Shown piece by piece: positions 14,969-20,781 of a stretch of DNA of 21,042 nucleotides. How positions within the stretch are numbered: position 1 is the stretch's first letter; the number at the start of each line of letters is the position of its first letter. The position numbers and the translations under genes are program-made. The DNA lies in assembly GCA_023257035.1 (NCBI GenBank), contig JALRDI010000052.1, positions 1 to 21,042 of the forward strand, in the 5' to 3' direction. The stretch comes from Ilumatobacteraceae bacterium. Its GTDB lineage: Bacteria; Actinomycetota; Acidimicrobiia; Acidimicrobiales; Ilumatobacteraceae. Below the pieces are notes generated by a model. That model had not been told where the DNA came from. It searched no databases and saw only the letters and a program-made list of their open reading frames with translations.

Positions 14969-15577
14969 TTCACGCACTCGCGCGAGCAGCATGTCGAGTG
15001 CGGGGCGGTTGAGTCCACCCTCTGGAATGATGACGTCGGCGTGGGCTCGGCTGGGCTCGATGAAGTCTTCGTGGCTCGGTCGAACGGTCGCGAGGTACTG
15101 CGCAATGATGCTTTCTTGGGTACGGCCGCGCTCAACAACGTCACGCTCCAAACGTCTGATGAATCGAAGATCAGCCGGTGTGTCGACAAATATTTTGAGA
15201 TCAAAACGATTTCGAAGTTCGTTGTTCCAAAGGACGAGAATTCCCTCGACGACAATGATTCTGGCCGGTTGCACGACGTCGACAATGTCGGTGCGGTCAT
15301 GAATGGTGTAGTCGTAGGTCGGAACTGGTGCCGGGCGCCACTGGAGTAACTCGCCGAGGTGATCATTCATGAGATCCCAGTCGAATGCCGACGGGTGGTC
15401 GTAATTTGCAGCGGCCCGCTCTTCCATCGGCTGCTCGGTCCGCGAGATGTAGTACGAATCGAGTTTTACAAGGGCGAGTTCATCGGCTCCCATTGCGTCG
15501 ACAAGTCGCTCTGCGATGGTTGTTTTTCCAGATGAGGTGCCTCCGGCAACTCCGATGATGAATGGCTTGTCGGACAC
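14957..15577 (-). CDS. udk: Uridine kinase
   Basis: A P-loop kinase of 206 residues that phosphorylates uridine (and cytidine) in pyrimidine salvage. Walker A is GVAGGTSSGKTT (residues 9-20, Lys18). Other udk motifs are DSYYI, NYDHPSAFDWDLM, PTYDYTIHDRTD, VVEGILVLWN and IFVDTPADLRFIRRLERDVVERGRT. I chose GTG 15577 (MSDKPFIIGVAGG); the longer reading to 15670 adds 31 residues unlike the family. It is divergent from the DUF3263 gene and sits between two LytR_C paralogues, a neighbourhood with no obvious metabolic link. Confidence 0.93.
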   Translation of the reverse strand: MSDKPFIIGVAGGTSSGKTTIAERLVDAMGADELALVKLDSYYISRTEQPMEERAAANYDHPSAFDWDLMNDHLGELLQWRPAPVPTYDYTIHDRTDIVDVVQPARIIVVEGILVLWNNELRNRFDLKIFVDTPADLRFIRRLERDVVERGRTQESIIAQYLATVRPSHEDFIEPSRAHADVIIPEGGLNRPALDMLLARVREVVG

Positions 15578-15591
15578 GTTTGGAGAGGATA
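15578..15591 (-). promoter_or_regulatory. Leaderless-type -10 box for udk
   Basis: On the minus strand TATCCT (complement of 15586-15591) lies 8 bases before GTG 15577, supporting this start codon. On the plus strand GATAAT (15588-15593) overlaps it and could be the -10 box of the divergent DUF3263 gene, whose start is about 40 bases further on. Confidence 0.4.
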
Positions 15592-15617
15592 ATTCATGAA
15601 ACCTGTGTGACGGTTCT

Positions 15618-15623
15618 GGAGGG
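15618..15623 (+). promoter_or_regulatory. Strong Shine-Dalgarno site for the DUF3263 gene
   Basis: GGAGGG lies nine bases before GTG 15633. It stands out because most genes in this window that start a transcript show no such site. It decides for GTG 15633 over the in-frame GTG at 15663. Confidence 0.5.
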
Positions 15624-15632
15624 TGCTTGTAA

Positions 15633-15923
15633 GTGGACCCTCTGAGCGGTAATTCTTGTGAGGTGATCACAGATCGTCAGCGAGCCATTCTTGAATTCGA
15701 ACGCACTTGGTGGACGCTTGACGACACCCGCGAGCGCGCGATTAGGGCGCGGTTTCAGTGCTCGGTAGACGAGTACCATGGGGAGTTGAACGAACTGCTG
15801 GAACTTCCAGAGGCTCTTGAGCACGACGAACTGTTGGTCCGTCGACTTGAGCGCCAACGGGTGATTCGGCGTCGTGAGCGACTTGGTACCGGCACCGATG
15901 CATCGGGAGGAACGTCGAAATGA
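15633..15923 (+). CDS. DUF3263 family protein
   Basis: A 96-residue cytoplasmic protein. Residues about 12-80 match the actinobacterial DUF3263 pattern: ITDRQRAILEFERTWWTLDDTRERAIRARF, then S-xx-YHGELNELLELPEAL, then LVRRLERQR. The predicted fold is all helical with a helix-turn-helix-like centre and a basic tail (RQRVIRRRERLG). DNA binding has been supposed for the family but is not established. The stop overlaps the start of the second LytR_C gene by four bases (ATGA). DUF3263 next to a LytR_C protein is a recurring actinobacterial pair, as I recall it. Confidence 0.82.
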   Translation: MDPLSGNSCEVITDRQRAILEFERTWWTLDDTRERAIRARFQCSVDEYHGELNELLELPEALEHDELLVRRLERQRVIRRRERLGTGTDASGGTSK

Positions 15924-16573
15924 GCGATTCGAGAGACTCAAGCGGAGGCGTACCGAGGCGTGTGCCTCGAAACGAGCCAGCCCAGATCGCAGGTGGGCTT
16001 GCCATTGTCCTCTCAGTGATCGCTGTTGTCGTGGGCTTCCTTATTCTGCGATCGATCTCATCGAATGGCGACGCAGTGCTGGGTGGCCCCGTCGCAACCA
16101 CATCGGTTGAAACCACGGTCGCTGCTGATGCTTCACTCACATCGACGACGTTGGTACTTGAGACCACCACGACTGTTGCTGGTCCGGTAACCGAAGGTGC
16201 ATCGGTCATCATCGCTAACGCAAATGGTGTGAGCGGTTCGGCTGGTCTGCTGAGTGATGAGCTCGCTGCAGCGGGCTACTCGGTTGGTTCACCAACTAAC
16301 GCATCGTCATCGATCGGCGGCCGACTCGAACTGACGGTGGTTTATTACGACGCAGGAATTCCAGCAGCGCAAGCGGTTGCTGAATCTGTTGCTACCTCGA
16401 TGGGCGGGGTGTCGTCAATTGCGCCGGTGCAAACTCCGGCTCCAACGCAGACCGGGTCACTCGATGGAGCGGGCGTGCTCATCATGCTCGGCCTCGACAA
16501 AGCGGGCAGGACCCTTGAAGAACTGGCTCCGGCAGCAGTGACCGAAGTTGAAGCAGGTACAACCGGCGGCTAG
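15920..16573 (+). CDS. LytR_C-domain membrane protein
   Basis: A 217-residue protein with a short polar N terminus, one membrane segment (about residues 23-45, AGGLAIVLSVIAVVVGFLIL), a Thr/Val/Glu-rich linker (about 57-90) and an extracellular LytR_C domain (EGASVIIANANGVSGSAGLLSDELAAAGY, PTNAS, LTVVYYD, AQAVAESVA). It is a clear paralogue of the lipoprotein at 14384-14947, with the same domain order but a membrane anchor in place of a lipobox. It is translationally coupled to the DUF3263 gene. Its TAG stop and the stop of the opposing glycerate kinase share the palindrome CTAG at 16570-16573. Confidence 0.82.
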   Translation: MSDSRDSSGGVPRRVPRNEPAQIAGGLAIVLSVIAVVVGFLILRSISSNGDAVLGGPVATTSVETTVAADASLTSTTLVLETTTTVAGPVTEGASVIIANANGVSGSAGLLSDELAAAGYSVGSPTNASSSIGGRLELTVVYYDAGIPAAQAVAESVATSMGGVSSIAPVQTPAPTQTGSLDGAGVLIMLGLDKAGRTLEELAPAAVTEVEAGTTGG

Positions 16574-17565
16574 CGCGCCGAATGTGCTGACAAAATTTCT
16601 TTTGCGATCTCGTTGATGAGACGTCGAGTTTGAGAAGTTGCTGCTTCTAGCCCGTAACGATCTGTGAGCGAATAGGTCGGAAGCCGGCCGACAACATCGT
16701 CATCTGCGAAGCCACAGATCACTGCAACGGGGATGTCGTGGTCGTGAGCGAGCCGGGAAACGCCCCCAACGACTTTTCCTTCAAAACTCTGGGCATCTAG
16801 GTGTCCTTCACCGGTGATGACAAGGTCTGCATTCTCGATGGCGTCGTAGAGGCCGACTTCGTCGGCAACGAGGTCGAATCCGGGTTCGATTTTTCCGCCG
16901 AGTGCGACGAGCCCACCGGCGAGCCCCCCGGCAGCACCAGAACCCGGAACCTCGGCTACATCCACGCCGTAGTCGTTCTCGTACATCTGAGAGAGTCGCT
17001 GCAGTCGGCCAGTGAGGAGGTCAACATGTGCAGGAGTTGCTCCTTTTTGTGGGCCGAACACGCGCGCCGCATCGAGGAAGGTTGTTGTGACATCGCAGGC
17101 GATCCGAATGTCGACTCCTTTGAGTCGACCTGGTGATCCGATTGCTTGCACCGCTCCGAGCCCACCATCGGTTGTTGCTGAACCACCGAGGCCGACGATG
17201 ACACGACGGGCTCCAACGGCAATTGCGTGGAGGATGAGTTCACCCACCCCAGCGGTTGTCGCATCAAGCGGGCGGTTTGCGTCAGGCCCGCCGGCGAGTT
17301 CCAACCCGGCGGCTTGTGCCATTTCGATGATCGCGGTTCGGCCGTTCAGCCTCCATCCGGCTTCGACGGGGGCACCGAGTGGCCCCGTCACACGTTGAGA
17401 GCGGTTTGCCCCGCCGAACACGGCGAGAAGTCCCTCGCCGCCATCGGCCAGCGGAAGCTCGACGATGTCATGGCCGAGGTCCCAGCACGCGTCGCCGATC
17501 GCTGAAGCAACTTCGTGAGCGGTAGCAGTGCCCCGAAATTTGTCGACTGCAGCGAGGACTCGCAT
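16570..17565 (-). CDS. glxK: Glycerate 2-kinase, GlxK/GarK family
   Basis: The enzyme phosphorylates glycerate to 2-phosphoglycerate. The 331-residue product has the family signatures: VLAAVDKFRGTATAHEVASAI at the N terminus, LPLADGGEGLL, IIEMAQAAGL, VGLGGSATTDGGLGAVQAIG, CDVTTTFLDAARVFGPQKGA, GSGAAGGLAGGL, and ITGEGHLDAQSFEGKVVGGVSRLA. Length is slightly below the usual ~375 residues, with short loops before GVDIRIACDV. The start ATG 17565 is well placed and is preceded by a -10-like box. No glyoxylate or glycerate pathway genes are adjacent. It is divergent from cysO. Confidence 0.9.
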   Translation of the reverse strand: MRVLAAVDKFRGTATAHEVASAIGDACWDLGHDIVELPLADGGEGLLAVFGGANRSQRVTGPLGAPVEAGWRLNGRTAIIEMAQAAGLELAGGPDANRPLDATTAGVGELILHAIAVGARRVIVGLGGSATTDGGLGAVQAIGSPGRLKGVDIRIACDVTTTFLDAARVFGPQKGATPAHVDLLTGRLQRLSQMYENDYGVDVAEVPGSGAAGGLAGGLVALGGKIEPGFDLVADEVGLYDAIENADLVITGEGHLDAQSFEGKVVGGVSRLAHDHDIPVAVICGFADDDVVGRLPTYSLTDRYGLEAATSQTRRLINEIAKEILSAHSAR

Positions 17566-17577
17566 GGTGACAACCTA
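17566..17577 (-). promoter_or_regulatory. Leaderless-type -10 box for glycerate kinase
   Basis: On the minus strand TAGGTT (complement of 17572-17577) lies six bases before ATG 17565. Confidence 0.4.
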
Positions 17578-17612
17578 CATGAGCTCAGTGTGCCGAAATC
17601 CGACCAACTCGG

Positions 17613-17625
17613 TAGTGTTTCAGGC
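17613..17625 (+). promoter_or_regulatory. Leaderless-type -10 box for cysO
   Basis: TAGTGT at 17613-17618 lies seven bases before ATG 17626. The expected -35 regions of this promoter and of the divergent glycerate kinase promoter fall in the same stretch, about 17588-17600. Confidence 0.4.
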
Positions 17626-17901
17626 ATGGCTGTAACCGTTCGTATCCCCACCACCCTCCGTCCACTATCTGGTGGCGAGAAGTTAGTTGAGGTGGAAGCC
17701 GGCGATCTCTCAGCGGTCATTGCTGCGCTTGAAGGTGCCCACCCAGGTTTTGCCGATCGCCTTCTCGATGAAGATGGCAATCTCCGGAAGTTCGTCAATA
17801 TCTTCGTTGACGACGACGACGTTCGTTACCTCGATGGATTGTCAACCGATGTTGCTGACGGTGTGACGGTGAGCATCATCCCAGCTGTTGCTGGTGGCTG
17901 A
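17626..17901 (+). CDS. cysO: Sulfur-carrier protein CysO (MoaD/ThiS family)
   Basis: A small ubiquitin-fold protein of 91 residues that ends in the diglycine AVAGG, which is converted to a thiocarboxylate. It strongly resembles mycobacterial CysO: VRIPTTLRPLSGGEK, LRKFVNIFVDDDDVRYLDGLST, and the ending VSIIPAVAGG. In Mycobacterium CysO-COSH donates sulfur to CysM to make cysteine, with Mec releasing the product. Here neither mec nor cysM lies next to it, so the partners must be elsewhere or the carrier serves another acceptor. The start ATG 17626 matches the family start; an in-frame extension to 17515 runs into the divergent gene and is not credible. Confidence 0.9.
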   Translation: MAVTVRIPTTLRPLSGGEKLVEVEAGDLSAVIAALEGAHPGFADRLLDEDGNLRKFVNIFVDDDDVRYLDGLSTDVADGVTVSIIPAVAGG

Positions 17902-17946
17902 TCAGCAAACCGCCTGAACCCTTTCCCTGTTGCGATTCCAGTTGTC

Positions 17947-18804
17947 GTGAAGGTTGCGCTCGTCACGTCTGCTGGGCTTACGCATCCAGATCCTGACCTC
18001 CCCCAACTCGTCGCTGAATTTTCGGTGCTTGATGTCGATGCAGACATCGTGAGTTGGGATGCTGCCGTCGACTGGTCTGGTTACACCGCTGCGATCATTC
18101 GGTCGACATGGGACTATCACCGACGTCTCGATGAGTTCGATCGCTGGCTAACCACAGTTTCGGAACAGACCCAACTCTGGAACCCTGCTGATGTCATTCG
18201 TTGGAACCTTGATAAGCGTTATCTCGCTGATCTTCAGCGAAGAGGTTTGCCGGTTGTGCCCAGCCAATTTATTGACGCGGGTGAAACGAACTGGCAAGAG
18301 CAACTGTTCAACTTCAGCGATGACATTGTGGTGAAGCCAACAGTCGGAGCAGGGTCACATGGCGTGCGGCGTTTCACCCACGACGATGAATCGGCCATCA
18401 ATTACGTGAGTGAACTACTCAAGAGTGACCTCACGCCTCTCATCCAGCCATATCTCAATGACATTGACACCTATGGCGAAGTTGGACTCGTAACCGCGCA
18501 TGGTGTGCTGAGTCATGCCTTTCACAAAGCGGCGATACTCGACGGCGAACCGGAATGGTCGGGTGATGATCACGTCGTTGAAGTCATCAGTGAACATCTG
18601 CCATCAGATCAAGAATTGGCGCTCTGCCAGCAGGTGCTCTCCGTGCTGCCTCCAACGGCGTACGCCCGGATCGACATGTTGCCGACCAGTAACGGGCCAG
18701 TCGTCTCTGAAGTAGAACTCATCGAACCATCACTATTCCTCGAAGTAGATGCCGGTGCGGCACGCCGAATTGCAGAGGCATTCGCCTCCCTCGTTCGTCG
18801 ATAG
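17947..18804 (+). CDS. ATP-grasp ligase, DcsG/RimK-like
   Basis: A 285-residue cytoplasmic ATP-grasp enzyme. The N-terminal lobe has KVALVTSAG and the conserved RSTWDY (residues 52-57). Then come NPADVIRWNLDKRYLADL with Lys90, VVKPTVGAGSHGVRRF with the ATP-binding Lys130, LIQPYLNDIDTYGEV, and the magnesium-binding end ARIDMLP...EVELIEPSLFL. This pattern is shared with DcsG, the O-ureido-serine cyclo-ligase of cycloserine synthesis. Most genomic homologues have no such pathway, and no other dcs gene is present, so I do not assign that reaction. The start is GTG 17947, 45 bases after cysO, with no clear promoter or ribosome site. Its last codons hold the hemQ promoter. Confidence 0.82.
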   Translation: MKVALVTSAGLTHPDPDLPQLVAEFSVLDVDADIVSWDAAVDWSGYTAAIIRSTWDYHRRLDEFDRWLTTVSEQTQLWNPADVIRWNLDKRYLADLQRRGLPVVPSQFIDAGETNWQEQLFNFSDDIVVKPTVGAGSHGVRRFTHDDESAINYVSELLKSDLTPLIQPYLNDIDTYGEVGLVTAHGVLSHAFHKAAILDGEPEWSGDDHVVEVISEHLPSDQELALCQQVLSVLPPTAYARIDMLPTSNGPVVSEVELIEPSLFLEVDAGAARRIAEAFASLVRR

Positions 18805-18814
18805 CCTCGAGATC
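18802..18814 (+). promoter_or_regulatory. Leaderless-type -10 box for hemQ
   Basis: TAGCCT at 18802-18807 begins with the TAG stop of the ATP-grasp gene and lies seven bases before ATG 18815. It would allow hemQ to be transcribed on its own despite the 10-base gap. Confidence 0.4.
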
Positions 18815-19468
18815 ATGCAAATGGAAACCGGTGTCTGCGTCCTCCACCTCTTTTGTGCGGCGACAGAAACGGTTGACCGAGATGCGTTGAATACGGCTGT
18901 CAATGACGCTCGCTCGGCAGGGTGCCAGGTCATTACCGCCGCAATGCTGGGTCACAAAGCGGACATTGGCGTGATGGCAATCAGTAATGACACTGCTGTG
19001 TTGTATTCATTGCAAACGCGAATGCAGCATGCGGGGCTAGAAATTCGAGATAGTTACCTCAGCATCACCGAAGTGAGTGAATACGCCAAAGGCCTTCCAG
19101 AAGAAGCGCTTCGTGACCGGCTCTACCCACAACTTCCACCAGAGGGAAAGCCGGCGTTCTGTTTCTACCCAATGAGTAAACGCCGCGAGGGGCATGCCAA
19201 CTGGTACGCAACACCATTTGACGAACGTACGGCGATGATGATGGAACACGGCAAGAGCGGGCGAGCATTCGCAGGCAAGATCGTGCAACTCGTCACTGCG
19301 TCAACCGGTCTTGATTCTCACGAATGGGGCGTGACGCTGTTCGGGGTCAGTCTCGAGATCATCAAAGATGTCGTTTACACGATGAGATTCGACAAGGGCT
19401 CTGCAATCTACGGAGAGTTTGGTGACTTCTTTGTCGGCTACCTCGCCCCGCTCGACGAACTGCTGTAG
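18815..19468 (+). CDS. hemQ: Coproheme decarboxylase HemQ/ChdC (chlorite-dismutase family)
   Basis: HemQ decarboxylates coproheme III to heme b with hydrogen peroxide, the final step of the coproporphyrin-dependent pathway of Gram-positive bacteria. The 217-residue protein has the strongest family stretch, FCFYPMSKRREGHANWYATPFDER, with the catalytic Tyr118. Next come MMEHGKSGRAFAGKIVQLVT with the proximal His145, and DSHEWGVTLFG, VVYTMRFD and YGEFGDFFVGYL. ATG 18815 gives the normal start; the upstream reading to 18749 overlaps the ATP-grasp gene. It completes the route begun by hemACDBL 13 kb away. The intermediate genes for coproporphyrinogen formation, oxidation and iron insertion are not in this window. 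Confidence 0.93.
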   Translation: MQMETGVCVLHLFCAATETVDRDALNTAVNDARSAGCQVITAAMLGHKADIGVMAISNDTAVLYSLQTRMQHAGLEIRDSYLSITEVSEYAKGLPEEALRDRLYPQLPPEGKPAFCFYPMSKRREGHANWYATPFDERTAMMMEHGKSGRAFAGKIVQLVTASTGLDSHEWGVTLFGVSLEIIKDVVYTMRFDKGSAIYGEFGDFFVGYLAPLDELL

Positions 19469-19478
19469 GACGGTCACT

Positions 19479-19496
19479 CGGGCCTGACATCGCCCG
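19479..19496. terminator. Bidirectional hairpin between hemQ and the solute-binding protein gene
   Basis: CGGGC (19479-19483) pairs with GCCCG (19492-19496) around an eight-base loop. It fills most of the 28 bases between two convergent stop codons. There is no T-tract on either side, so it may slow polymerase rather than act as a classic intrinsic terminator. Confidence 0.4.
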
Positions 19497-20762
19497 CTAT
19501 GAAGAAATCTCGATTCCGGTTTCATTGAAGATGTATTCACGGCCCGCGTCGTCAAACCGGAACTCACGAAACCATGCTCGACTGAGGTCACCGGTCGCGC
19601 CGAGGTCAACCGCCCCTGATCGCCCGTTGTAATCGATCTGCAACCCCTGGTCGATGAGCGCGGCACACTCTGCGTACGTACTGCATAGACGTCCACCGGA
19701 TGACACAGATGCCATTTGGTTTGCGATCGATCGTGGAATGTCGCTTCCAGCCTGACGGGCGGCGAGAGCGATGAGCATCACGCAGTCGTAGGCATTTGTC
19801 GAGAAATACCCCGATGGAGAATCAACTGTTGTGACAACCGCACGGGCTGCTACACCGATGATCTGCTCGCGAAGACGATCAGAGATCGTGGCGATGATGT
19901 CAGTGGCGCCACGAAGACTGTCGTTAACGACGACGAACGGAGCGATGACGCCGGCATCATTTGGCAGGGCGGCGTCGAGTGCCGACAGCATTCGTGCGCC
20001 GTCTGCTTCATCCCCTAGAACTGCGATGACTCGCGATCCGTTGTCGAGAATGCTGGCCGCATCGTCAGCGAGATCAGGGTCGTTACCTGAGAAGGGAATG
20101 GTGGCCGCCAATGTCAAACTTGGGCGGCGCTCAACGGCAGCTTCTAGTGCAGTTGCTAATCCTCTTCCATATGGATCATCGAGATGAACGATGGTGAGTG
20201 AGCCTCCGCCGGTACGGGCCGCAGCGCGGGCGAGGGCTGACATTTGAAGGCTGTCACTTCCCACGGTGCGAAAGAACAGATTTGCATCAGGGAATCGATC
20301 CAACATCAGCGAAGTCGCAGTTGGCGAGCATGACAGCACCTCAGCATCTACTGCCTGATCGAGCATTTCAAGAGCGTTGAGAGATGACGCCGGACCAACA
20401 ATTGCATCGACCTCTGACTGCAAGACAATTCCAAGGTCAATCGATGTCGCCTCGTCAACAAAACTGACCTCGAGAGGACTCCCAAGTACTCCACCCGCCG
20501 CATTGATGTCACTCACGGCGAGCCGAACAGCATCTGTTACCGGGGCGCCAATACGTGATCCGAGGCCAGTGGCAGGGAGAAAGGCAGCAATTTGCACAAT
20601 TCCATCCCCAGATTGCTGGGTGGCAATGGTGGTGGCAGGAGGACTGACCGTAAGTTCAGGGCCCGACTCAGCTGAAGAGGTGCATGCGGCCGACACGATC
20701 GCGACGAGGCCGATTGCACATGCAATTCGTGCGCTCACCTGGCGACTCGTGCGAAAGATCAT
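19497..20762 (-). CDS. ABC transporter substrate-binding lipoprotein, branched-chain amino acid type
   Basis: A 421-residue exported protein of the type I periplasmic binding fold (Peripla_BP_6, LivJ/urea-binding-like). The basic N terminus MIFRTSRQVSARIAC and hydrophobic stretch end at VSAAC, with Cys27 the likely lipid site. The -3 residue is Ser, so the lipobox is imperfect. A Ser/Thr-rich linker follows, then IAAFLPATGLGSRIGAPVTDAVRLAVSDINAAGGVLGSPLEVSFVDEAT, typical of the family, then DAIVGPASSLNALE, IVHLDDPYGRGLATALE and STNAYDCVMLIALAA. No permease or ATPase genes accompany it. ATG 20762 was chosen for the signal peptide; the reading extends in frame to 20981 without family support. 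Confidence 0.87.
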   Translation of the reverse strand: MIFRTSRQVSARIACAIGLVAIVSAACTSSAESGPELTVSPPATTIATQQSGDGIVQIAAFLPATGLGSRIGAPVTDAVRLAVSDINAAGGVLGSPLEVSFVDEATSIDLGIVLQSEVDAIVGPASSLNALEMLDQAVDAEVLSCSPTATSLMLDRFPDANLFFRTVGSDSLQMSALARAAARTGGGSLTIVHLDDPYGRGLATALEAAVERRPSLTLAATIPFSGNDPDLADDAASILDNGSRVIAVLGDEADGARMLSALDAALPNDAGVIAPFVVVNDSLRGATDIIATISDRLREQIIGVAARAVVTTVDSPSGYFSTNAYDCVMLIALAARQAGSDIPRSIANQMASVSSGGRLCSTYAECAALIDQGLQIDYNGRSGAVDLGATGDLSRAWFREFRFDDAGREYIFNETGIEISS

Positions 20763-20774
20763 GACGCCACGATA
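20763..20774 (-). promoter_or_regulatory. Leaderless-type -10 box for the solute-binding protein gene
   Basis: On the minus strand TATCGT (complement of 20769-20774) lies six bases before ATG 20762. The divergent gene at 20782 begins only 19 bases away, so the two promoters must overlap. Confidence 0.4.
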
Positions 20775-20781
20775 GAAGAGA

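Noticed and set aside
17947..18804. Cycloserine biosynthesis locus
   Set aside because: Only the DcsG-like ATP-grasp gene is present, with no serine acetyltransferase, hydroxyurea-forming or racemase partners nearby.
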